Source: Callipepla californica brunnescens (Eukaryota; Chordata; Aves; Galliformes; Odontophoridae). Taken from it: DNA of 64,000 nucleotides. The notes beneath the pieces are model-generated. The model saw nothing but the letters and a program-made list of their open reading frames with translations. It did no database searches and was not told the origin of the DNA. The position numbers and the translations under genes were made by a program. Shown here one piece after another: positions 34,977 to 44,223 of the stretch (within the stretch, counting starts at the first letter, position 1; each line of letters starts with the position of its first letter). The stretch covers positions 62,001 through 126,000 of the forward strand of contig JALIRH010000095.1 of NCBI GenBank assembly GCA_023055505.1, written 5' to 3'.

Positions 34977-37900
34977 TTTAGATTAGGGTTAGTGTAGGGT
35001 TAGTGTTAGGGTTAGGGTTTAGGGTTAGGGGTTACGGTAAGGGTTAGGGTTAGGGGTTAGGGTCAGGGATAGGGTCAATGTTAGGGTTAGGGTAAGGGTT
35101 AGAGTTAGGGGTTAAGTTTAGGGTAGGGTTAGGGTTAGGGTAGGGTTATGGTAAGGAATCAGTAGGGTTAGGGTTAGAGTTAGGGTTAGGGATCTGGTGG
35201 GTTGGGGTTAGGGTTTAAGGTTAGGGTTAGGTTTAGGGTAGGGTTAGGGTAGGTTTAAGGTTTAGGGTTAGGGTTAGGGATAGGTAAGGGTTAGGGTAAG
35301 GGATAGGGTTAGGGTGAGGGGTAGGGTTAGGGTAGGGCTACGGTTAGGGGTTAGGGTTAGGGGTTAGGGTTAGGGTAGTGTTAGGGTTAGGGTGAGGGGT
35401 AGGGTTAGGGTAGGGCTACGGTTAGGGGTTAGGGTTAGGGGTTAGGGTTAGGGTAGTGTTAGGGTTAGGTTAGGGTTAGGGGTAGGGGTATGGGTAGGGT
35501 TAGGGTAGGGTTAGGGTTAGGGTTGGATTAGAATTTACGGTAAGGGTTAGGTTTAGTGGTTAGGGTCAGTGTCAGGGTTAGGGGTTAGGGTTAGGGATAG
35601 GGTAAGAGTTAGGGTTAGGGTTAGAGTTAGGGTAGGGTTATAGTTAGGTTTAGGGTAGGGTTAGGGTAAGGGTAGAGTTAGAGTAGGTTTAGGGTAAGGG
35701 TAGGGTAGTGTTAGGGTAGGGTATGGGTTAGGGATTAGGGCTAGGGTAGGGTTAGGGGTTAGTGTTAGGTTTAGGGTTAGGGTAGGGTTGTGGTTAGGGT
35801 TAGGGTAGGGTTGGGGTTAGGGACAGGGTTAGGGTTTGGGCTTACGGGTTGGGGATAGGGGTTAGGGTCACGGTTAGGGTAGGGTTAGGTTAGGTTTAGG
35901 GTTAGTGTTAGGGTTACGGTTAGGTAAGGGTTAGGGTAAATGTTAGGGTAGGGTTAGGGTTAGGGTTATGGGTTAGGGTTATGGGTTAGGGGTAGGTAAG
36001 GTTTAGGGTAGGGTTAGGGTCAGGGTCAGGGTTAAGGGTAGGGTTAGGGGTAGGGTTAGGGTAGGGTTAGGGATAGGTAAGGGTTAGGGTAAGGGTTAGG
36101 GTTAGGGATAGGGTAGGGTTAGGGTTAGGGTAGGGCTAGATGTAGGGGTTAGGGGTAGGGGTATGGTTAGGGTTAGGGTAGGGTTAGGGATAGGTAAGGG
36201 TTAGGGTAAGGGTTAGGGATAGGGTAGGGTTAGGCTTAGGGTAGGGCTAGATGTAGGGGTTAGGGGTAGGGGTATGGGTAAGGGTTAGGGTAGGGTTAGG
36301 GTTAAGGGTTAGAGTAGGGTTAGGGATAGGTAAGGGTTAGGGTAAGGGTTAGGGTTAGGGTCAGGGATGGTGTAGGGTCAGTTTTAGGGTTAGGGTATGG
36401 TTAGTGTAAGGGGTAGGGTTAGGGTTAGGGTAGGGCTAGGGTTAGTGTTAGGGTTAAAATTAGGGGTTAGGAGTTAGGGCTAGGGTCGGGTTAGGGGTTA
36501 GTGTTAGGGTTAGGGTAGGGTTGGGGTTAGGGTTAGGGTTGGGTTGGGGTTAGGGGCAGGGTTAGGGTTAGGGCTTTGGGGTTGGGGTTAGGGGTTAGGG
36601 TCACGGTTAGGGTAGGTTTAGGGTTAGTGTTAGGGTAAGGGTTAGGGTAGGGTTAGGGGTTAGAGTAGGGTTAGTTTTAGTGTTAGGGTTATGGTTAGGT
36701 AAGGGTTAGGGGTTAGGGTAAATGTTAGGGTAGTGTTAGGGTTAGGGTAGGGTTAGGGTTAGGTAAGGGTTAGGGTAGGGTTAGGGTCAGGGTTAAGGGT
36801 AGGGTTTGAGTCAGGGTTAGGGTTAGGGTACGGTTAGGTTAAGTGTTATGGTTAGTGTAGGGTTAGGGTTAGGTTTTGGGTCCATCAATAGGGTTAGGGT
36901 TAGTTTAGATTAGGGTTAGTGTAGGGTTAGGGTTAGGGTTTAGGGTTAGGGGTTAAGGTTAGGGGTTAGGGTTAGGGTAGGGTTAGGGGTTACTGTAAGG
37001 GTTAGGGTTAGGGGTTAGGGTCAGGGTAAGGGTTAGGGTTAGAGTTAGGGTAGGGTTGGTTTAGGGTAAGGGTTAGGGTAGGGGTTAGGGTTGGGTTAGG
37101 GTTAGGGTAGGGTTAGGGTAGGGTTAGTGTTAGGGTTGGGTTGGGATTAGGGTAGGGTTAGGGTTAGGGGTTAGGGTAGAGTCAGGGGTTACGGTTAGGA
37201 TAAGGGTTAGGTAGGGTTAAGGGTAGGGTTAGGGTAGGGTTAAAGTTGGGGTTAGGAATAGGGTTAGGGTTAGGTTAGAGTTAGGGTAGGGTTAGGGTAA
37301 GGAATCAGTAGGGTTAGGGTTAGAGTTAGGGTTAGGGATCTGGTGGGTTAGGGTTTAAGGTTAGGGTTAGGTTTAGGGTAGGGTTAGGGTAGGGTTAAGG
37401 TTTAGGGTTAGGGTTAGGTTTAGGGGTTAGGGTAGGCTAGGGTTAGGGGTTGGGTTAGTGTAGGGGTAGGGGTATGGGTAGGGTTAGGGTTAGGGGTTAG
37501 GGTATGGTCAGGGGTTACGGTTAGGTTAAGGTTTAGGGTTAGAGTAGGGTTAGGAGTTAGGGTTAGGGTTAAGGATAGGGTTGGGGTTAGGGTTAGGGTA
37601 GGGCTAGTGTTAGGTTAGGGTTAGGTGTTTTGGGTCAGGGTTAGTGTAGGGTTAATGTTAGGGTAGGGGTTAGGATTAGGTTTATGGTAAGGGTTAGGGT
37701 AAGAGTTAGGGAAAGGTAAGGGTTAGGGTAAGGGTTAGGGTTAGGGTCAGTGTTAGGGTCAGGGTTAGGCTTATAGTATGGTTAGGGTAAGGGTTAGGGG
37801 TTAGGGTAGGGTTAGGGTAGGGGTAGGGGTAAGGGTAGGGGTATGGGTAGGGTTAAGGTAAGGGTAGGGTTAGGGTTAGGTTTGGATTAGAGGTTACGGT

Positions 37901-40489
37901 AAGGGTTAGGGTTAGGGGTTAGGGTCAGTGTCAGGGTTAGGGTTAGGGTAGGGTTAGTGTTAGGGTAAGGTTTAGGGTTAGGGTTATGGTAAGCGTTTAG
38001 GGTTAGAGTTAGGGTAGGGTTAGGGTAGGGTTAGGGTTAGGGTAGGGTTGGGTTAGTGGTTAGGGTTAAGGTTAGGGGTTAGGGCTGGGGTAGGTTTAGG
38101 GCTTAGGGTAGGGTTGGGTTTAGGGTTAGGGTGGGGTAAGGGTTAGGGGCAGGATAAGGGCTTAGGGGTTGGGGTTAGGGGTTAGGATTAGGGTAGGGTT
38201 AGGGTAAGGGTTAGGGTAGGGTAAGGGTTAGGGTTTACGGTAGGGTTAGGGTTAGTGTTAGGGTAGGGTTATGGTTAAGTAAGGGTTAGGGTTAGGGTAA
38301 AGGTTAGGGTAGGGTTAGGGTTAGGTTTAAGGGGTAGGGTTAGGGTTAGATAATGGTTATGGTAAGTATTAGGGTCAGGGTTACGGGTAGGGTGTGAGTC
38401 AGGGTTAGGGTTTTAGGGTTAGGGTAGGGTTAGGGTTAGGTTTTGGGTCGATCAATAGGGTTAGGGTTAGATTAGGGTAGGGTTAGGATAGGGTTAGGGT
38501 AGGGTTTGTGTTAGGGTTAGGGTGTAGGGTTAGGGTTAGGGTAGGGTTAGGGTTAGGGGTTAAGGTTAGGGGTTAGTGTTAGGGTAGGGTAGGGGTAGGG
38601 TTAGGGTAGGGTAAGGGTTAGGGGTTAGGATTAGGGTTAAGGTGTTAGGAGTTAGGGTTAGGGTAGGGTTAGGGTTAGGGTTAGGGTTAGGGTTAGAATA
38701 GGGTAAGGGTTAGGGGTAGGGTTACGGGTAGGGTTAGGGTAAAGTTAGGGTTAGGGTTCCGGTTACGGTTAGGGTCCATCAATAGGGTTAGGGTTTAGGG
38801 TTAGGGGTTAGGGTTAGGTGTATGGGTAGGGGTAGGGTTAGGGTTAGGGTTAGGTTGGATTAGGGTTAGGGTTAGGGTTGGGTAAGGGTTAGGGGTAGGA
38901 TTACGGGTAGGGTTAGTGTTATGGTTAGGGTCCATCAATAGGGTTAGGCAAGGTTTAGGGTTTAGGGTTAGGGTTAGGTGTTAGGGTAAGGGGTTAGGGT
39001 TAGTGTAGGGTTAGGGTCCATCAATAGGGTTATGGTAGGGTTAGGGTTATGGATAGGGTTAGAGTTAGGGTAGGGTTAGAGTTAGGGTTAGGGTAGGGTT
39101 AGGGTAAGGGTAGAGTTAGGGTAGGTTTATGGTAAGGGTAGGGTAGTGTTAGGGTAGGGTATGGGTTAGGGGTTAGGGTTAAGGTTAGGGGTTAGGGCTC
39201 GGGTAGGGTTAGGGGTTAGTGTTAGGGTTAGGGGCAGGGTTAGGGTTAGGGTAGGGTTGGGGTTAGGGTTAGGGTAGGGTTGGGGTTAGGGACAGGGTTA
39301 GGGTTTGGGCTTACGGGTTGGGGATAGGGGTTAGGGTCACGGTTAGGGTAGGGTTAGGTTAGGTTTAGGGTTAGTGTTAGGGTTATGGTTAGGTAAGGGT
39401 TAGGGGTTAGGGTAAATGTTAGGGTAGGGTTAGGGTTAGGTTAGGGTTAGTGTTAGGGTTAGGGTTATGGCTTAGGGGTAGGTAAGGGTTAGGGTAGAGT
39501 TAGGGTCAGGGTCAGGGTTAAGGGTAGGGTTTGAGTCAGGGTCAGGGTCAGGGTTAGGGTTAGCACAGGGTTAGGGTAGGGTTAGGTGTTAGGGTAGGGT
39601 TAGGGTTAGTGTTAGAGTTATGGTTAGGTAGGGGTTAGGGTAAGGGTTAGGGGTTAGGGTAAATGTTAGGGTAGGTTTAGGGTTAAGGATTAGGGTAGAG
39701 TTAGGGTTAGGTAAGGGTTAGGGTATGGTTAGGGTCAGGGTTAAGGGTAGGGTTAGGGTTAGGGTAGAATTAGGGTTAGATTTGAGGGTTAGGGTAGGGT
39801 TAGGGTAGGGTTAGGGGTTAGGGTAAGGGTTAGGGTTGGATTAGAATTTACGGTAAGGGTTAGGGTTAGGGGTTAGGGTCAGTATTAGGGTTAGGGGTTA
39901 GGGTTAGGGATAGGGTAAGAGTTAGGGTAGGGTTAGGGTAGGGTTAGAGTTAGGGTAGGTTAGTGTTAGGGTTAGGGTACGTTTAGGGTTTGGGTAAGGG
40001 TTAGGGTGAGGGTTGGTGTTAGGGTAGGATTAGGGTTAGGTTCAGGGTTAGAGTAGTGTTAGGGTTTAGGGTTAGGGTTAGGGTATGGTTAGGGGTTAGG
40101 GTTGGGGTAAGGGTTAGGTTAGGGTTAGGGTTAGGGGGTTAGGGTTAGGGGATTAGTGTTAGGGTTAGGGGTTAGGGTTAGGGTGAGGGTTGGTGTTAGG
40201 GTAGGATTAGGGTTAGGTTCAGGGTTAGGGTAGTGTTAGGGTTCAGGGTTAGGGTTGTGGTAAGGTTTAGGGGATTAGTGTTAGGGGTTAGGGTAGGGTT
40301 AGGGTTAGGATTGGGATTAGGTTTAGGTTAGGGTTATGGTTAGGGTTAGGATAGGGTTAATGTAGGGTTAGGGTTAGTGATAGAGTAAGACTTAGGGTTA
40401 GGGTTATGGTAAGAGTTAGGGATTGGGATACGGTTAGATTTAGGGTTAAGAATAGGGTTCGGGTTTGATTAGGGTTAGGGTTAGTGTTA
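31468..40489 (+). repeat. Degenerate TTAGGG array with higher-order structure
   Basis: About 9 kb of TTAGGG/TAGGG/TTAGGGG variants, very poor in perfect hexamer runs compared with 1141-1995. A non-telomeric marker GGGTCCATCAATAGGGTT recurs at about 31859, 31940, 34490, 34578, 34895, 36878, 38446 (one base changed), 38770, 38929 and 39016. Other recurring phrases are 'gtaaatgttagggtag' and 'aagggtagggtttgagtcagggtta'. This means the array grew by duplication of kilobase blocks and not just hexamers. No genes seen. Confidence 0.92.
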
Positions 40490-41950
40490 GGAATCAATTT
40501 GGAGGAAGGAAAAGGTTTAGGAATTGGTTCATTGTTAGGGTTAGTCTTCAAGTTAGTAATAGAGTAAGGGTTAGTGTTCGGGTTAGGAATAGGGTTCTGA
40601 ATAGGGCGAGGTTTGGGAATAGGATGAAGTTTAGGGTTAGGGTTCGGGTCAGATTTAGCACTATGTTTCAGGTTCCTTTTAGGTTTAGTGATAAGGATTA
40701 GGGGTACGTTTAGGTATTGTACAATGCTAAGTGTTAGCTTCTGGGTGGGGGTTGGGGTTTGTCATGGTTTTATGATTTTTTGGTACTGGTATTCCACATC
40801 ATAACATCATGTATTGCATTAGGAGTTGAAGAGCTAATACTCCAGCTCCATAGATCATTGATAATTCCAGGTATACCTGTCTGAGAAGAGAAGAAGCACT
40901 ACATTCCCCAGAGGACTTTGCGATGCTTTGTATTTTTACGTGTTTTCCGCTCAGAGGGAACAGATAAAAACCCTCAGCAGTCACGGGACACTCTCTTTCC
41001 TTCGGGATCGACTCAGCAGTGGGTGCTCGCTGCCGTATCGCCTTCAGCGTTAGCGTAAGGCCTTCGGTTTATCGGACACTCTCTCTTGCTCATTTTGTTT
41101 GATTCATTAGCCTCAATTCCAATTACATTGTATTATATTGTGTTATTTTGCTTTCTAATATCTTATTTAGTAAATTAGCTTTCCTCCTCAGATCGTTGCC
41201 GCTGTTTTGTTTCTAGGCCCATCTCCCTTTTCCCTTTTCCCTTTTTCCTTGCCCTTTCCTGGGGCGTGGGTCCGTGGGTCCCCGCAGCAATCGTCACGGA
41301 ACCGGGCCGATCCAGCCCGGTAAACCGTTGACAGGGTTAGATTAAGGGTGAGGGTTAGGATTAGGACTAGATTTAGGATTAGGTTTAGGAATAGGTTTTC
41401 TTTGATTGTTAGAGTGAGAGAAAGGTTAGGCCTTGGGTTTGTTTTTGGAATAGTTTTGGGTTTCAGAATAGGAATTGGGTTAGTATTTGGAATCTGTTTT
41501 GGTTTAGTATTAGTGTTAGGGTCAGGGTTAGAAGTTAGGTGATGGTTGTGGTAATCTAATGCTTTGTGTTAGGCTTAGGGTTGGGCTTAAATTTGGGGTT
41601 GGTTTTAAGGTCCCATTTAGATTTCAGGTAGAATTGGAGTTAAATTAAGGTAACGGTTAGGATTAGATTTAGGGTTCTGATAAGGGTTAGGTTAGGGTTA
41701 GGGTTTGGTTCCAAGTTGTTTTTAGGGTTAGGGTTAACGTTAGGTTTCAGGATAGGGTTAGGAATATAGCTAGGTGTTAGGTAAGGTTTAATCCTAGGGT
41801 TTCAGTTCGGGTTAGGTGAAGCATTAGTTTTACAGTTAGAAGACATGTTAGGGTTAGGGTTAGGTTTTGGTGTAGATTTAGGTTTAGGGTAAGGGTTAGG
41901 GATGTAGATGAAGGTTTAGTGGAAGGGGTAGGGTTCTCTTTAGTTTTAGG
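40490..41950 (+). repeat. Subtelomeric unit, partial copy D, split by a solo LTR
   Basis: 40490-40759 and 41334-41950 together match the TTAGGG-oriented part of the duplicated unit (54111-54300 and onward). Relative to copies A-C it retains about 95 bp near 40560-40655 that they lack. It has one copy, where A has two, of the 273-bp segment ending in 'gtggtaatctaatgctttgtgttagg'. It ends at about 41950 ('ttttaggacc'), where a different GC-rich region begins. Confidence 0.85.
40760..41333 (+). mobile_element. Solo LTR of the class III-like ERV family, 5-bp target duplication
   Basis: 574 bp, TGTCATGG...CCGTTGACA, same family as the LTR at 10919-11461. It is flanked by GGGTT on both sides (40755-40759 and 41334-41338). 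Copies A, B and C of the host repeat contain the uninterrupted site 'ggttggggttagattaaggg' (near 54281, 59609 and 2694), so the insertion is directly shown by comparison within the window. A single LTR with no internal region indicates LTR-LTR recombination. Confidence 0.93.
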
Positions 41951-42533
41951 ACCCACAGCACAGAACCCGGCCCCAAAAGGGCACGAACGGACCCCATAAC
42001 CCAGCCCTATAATGTCGATATCTGACCCCAAAACTCAGCACCAAAATCCTGCAATTCCACCCCAAAATCTCCATTATCAGCCCCAGAATCCGATTATTTC
42101 CCCCAAATGTCAGCCCCAAATCCCATTAGTTCCCCCCTGACCCCACAATTTTCCCCCGACCCCATAATTCCCCCCCATGACCCTATAATTTCCCCCCCAA
42201 CCCCATCAATTCCCCCCTGTGACCCCATTACTTCACCTCCTGACCCTGTTACTTCCCCTATTCCCCCCGACCCTATAATTGCCCTAGAACAGCCGCAGGA
42301 CGATTCCTCGGTGCTGTTTGAGGTCACATCAGCCCAACCCCATTACTTTCCCCGCGTCCCCATAATTCACCTGTTCCCCCCGTGACCCCATTAATTTCCC
42401 CTCTGACCCTATTAGTTCCCCTGTTCCCCCTCCAACCCTTTAAATTCCCCCTGACCCCATAATTCCCCCTGACCCCATTGCTTTCCTCCCGACCCCATAA
42501 ATTCCCCCTGACCCCATAATTGCTCTATAACAG
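41951..42533 (+). repeat. CCCCTGACCCCATAATT-type minisatellite in intron-like DNA
   Basis: C-rich tandem sequence with a repeat of roughly 18-19 bp (variants of CCCCCTGACCCCATAATT). It leads directly into the SGF29 terminal exon, so it is probably the last intron of that gene. At 42267-42325 it contains a partial duplicate of the following intron-exon boundary. Confidence 0.8.
42293..42322 (+). pseudogene. Partial duplicate of the SGF29 terminal exon start
   Basis: Thirty bases after an AG acceptor (CTAGAACAG) encode PQDDSSVLFE, the same as the start of the exon at 42534, with the preceding ~25 bases also duplicated. Similarity stops at GAG|GTCACA, where the full exon has GAGGACACG. It is a short tandem-duplication product and not a complete exon. 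Confidence 0.75.
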
Positions 42534-42791
42534 CCGCAGGATGATTCCTCGGTGCTGTTTGAGGACACGTTGTACGCTGACGGATATTCATCGCCACTCA
42601 ACGTTGCACAGCGCTACGTTGTGGCCTGCAGGGACACCAAGAAGAAGCGACCCCGTGTGGCCGTTTTGGGGCCGTTCCAGGATTTGGGTTTTTTGGGGTC
42701 ATTAGGGCCGATTTACGGTCACTTTGGGGTCACTCTGGAGCACTTTGGGGTGCAGTGCTGCATCGTGGCCTGCAGAGACACCAAGAAGTGA
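42534..42791 (+). pseudogene. SGF29: SGF29 terminal coding exon with lost stop and duplicated tail
   Basis: After an acceptor (CTCTATAACAG) the frame reads PQDDSSVLFEDT, then LYADGYSSPLNVAQRYVV and ACRDTKKK (42534-42644). This is the C-terminal end of the tandem Tudor domain of SGF29, the H3K4me3 reader of SAGA, with about six substitutions from the human protein as I recall it. The codon after KKK, where the family stops, is CGA (42645-42647), one transition away from TGA. The frame then runs on 48 codons of G-rich sequence into a duplicated tail (CIVACRDTKK) and stops at TGA 42789-42791. Exon 1 of the same gene is seen at 21306 on the same strand, but exons between are not. I treat it as a fragment or broken gene; transcription is unknown. 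Confidence 0.85.
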
Positions 42792-43000
42792 CCCCATAGG
42801 GGATTTGATATGGTCCTTATGGGGTCGTTATAGGGTTTTGGGGTCACTTTGGGGTCATTTTGGGGCCCTTTGGGGCGCAGCGCTTCCAAGAAGTGTTGGA
42901 AGTAATCTGGGATATTTGGGGTCATTTTGCGTCACATCGGGGTCACTTCGGGTCATTGCACGTTGGGGCGTGGCTCGAATGCGAGGCTTAACGTTGGCCA
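42792..43000. repeat. TTTGGGGTCACTTTGGGGTC-type short repeat
   Basis: G/T-rich sequence with imperfect repeats of GGGGTCACTTT, continuing the repeat that begins after the SGF29-like KKK codons. A third, weak trace of the exon tail (CCAAGAAG) is near 42887. No gene seen. Confidence 0.65.
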
Positions 43001-43300
43001 TGCCCACTCGCTTCCCACTGGCTTCCGCTTTCCCACTTCCAGGCGTGCTTCCGCCTCCTTACCCACAATGCCCCGCTCGCTGCCGGAAATCCGCGCTCCC
43101 AGAAGTTTCAGTCATTTCCGGTCATCGTGCCTCGTTCCAGTGGCACTGTTCCGCCTCGCTACCCCACACCCCGCCCTTTCCGCTGCCGATCTGTGCTGTG
43201 ATTGGCCGAGCTGTGCCGTGGGGCCGGAAGCGGCCGCATGGTGGAAGCGGAGCTGGAAGCAGAGCACGTGGTCAGTGGCAGGGCGGGAGGGGCGGTTATG
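43001..43300. promoter_or_regulatory. Second CpG island, probable promoter
   Basis: CpG-rich, non-repetitive sequence with an inverted CCAAT box (GATTGGCC at 43200-43207), GGAAGCGGCCGC, and an E-box CACGTG at 43265-43270. It is followed by a candidate first exon and then G-rich minisatellite, the same arrangement as at the SGF29-like exon 1. Confidence 0.6.
43238..43270 (+). CDS. Candidate first coding exon, unknown gene
   Basis: ATG at 43238 (GCCGCATGG context) opens MVEAELEAEHV and meets a possible donor GTCAGT at 43271. A possible next exon is at 44181-44221. I do not recognise the product. Support is position in a CpG island and splice-like context only. Confidence 0.35.
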
Positions 43301-43309
43301 GGGCCGGGG

Positions 43310-44165
43310 TCAGGTTATGGGGTTATGGGGCAGGGATTTGGGGCTGGGGTCGTGGGTGTGGGGTCCAGGCTTGGGGCAGAGCTGTGGGGCAGAGTTGTGG
43401 GTCCAGGTGCACTGATTGGGGCAGAGCTGTTGGATGCGGGGCTGAGCTGTGGGGTGGATCTGTGGGGCAGAGCTGTGGCGGTTGGGGGGCGGAGGTGTGG
43501 TGCAGGTATGAGCAGATGTGGGGCTCAGATGCGGGGCTGAGCTGCGGGATGTGAGGCTGATCCATGGGGCAGAGCTGTGGAATGTGGGGCTGATCTGTGG
43601 GGCAGGTAGGTATGTGGGGCAGAGCTGTGGGATGTGGGGCAGGTATGTGCAGATTGGGGTTGAGCCGTGGGGCAGAGCTGTGGGATGTGGGGCAGGTATG
43701 TGCAGATTGGGGTTGAGCCGTGGGGCTGAGGTGTGGGATATGGGGCAGCACTATGGGGCTGAGTTGTGGGGTTGAGCCGTGGGGCAGAGCTGTGGGATGT
43801 GGGGCAGATCTGTGGGTCCAGGTGTGGGGTTTGGGGCAGATGTGTGGGGCAGAGCCACAGGGCTGAGCTCTGGGGCCAGGTGTGGGGTTAGGGGCTGAGC
43901 TGTGGTGCAGAGCTGAGGGATGTGGGGCTGAGCTGTGGGTCCAGGTGTGGGGTTTGGGGCAGATGTGTGGGGCAGAGCCACAGGGCTGAGCTCTGGGGCC
44001 AGGTGTGGGATGAGGGGCTGAGCTGTGGGATGTGGGGCTGAGCTGTGTGGCCAGGGGATGAGGGGCAGAGATGTGGGGCAAATGTGTGGGATGTGGGGCA
44101 GCGCTGTGGGGCTGAGCTGTGGTGTGGATGTTTGGGGTGAAGGTGTGGGGCAGAGTTCTGCCCCA
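43310..44165. repeat. GGGGCAGAGCTGTGGGATGT-type minisatellite
   Basis: G-rich tandem repeat; for example a ~53-bp unit at 43629-43681 is repeated next to it and a ~115-bp unit at 43800-43900 is repeated at 43920-44020. The long minus-strand frame through here (43323-44462, His/Pro/Ser-rich, AQPHIPQLCP-type repeats) is a repeat translation. Confidence 0.85.
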
Positions 44166-44180
44166 CAGAGGTGCTCCCGC

Positions 44181-44221
44181 AGGAGGTGGAGGAGATGCAG
44201 TGGCGGCATTCTGAGGGGAAT
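44181..44221 (+). CDS. Candidate internal exon, unknown gene
   Basis: A 41-base non-repetitive island flanked by an acceptor-like CTCCCGCAG and a donor-like GTCAGT (44222). It encodes EVEEMQWRHSEGN and is in phase with the candidate exon at 43238-43270. It could be exon 2 of an unrecognised gene or chance. Confidence 0.3.
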
Positions 44222-44223
44222 AG

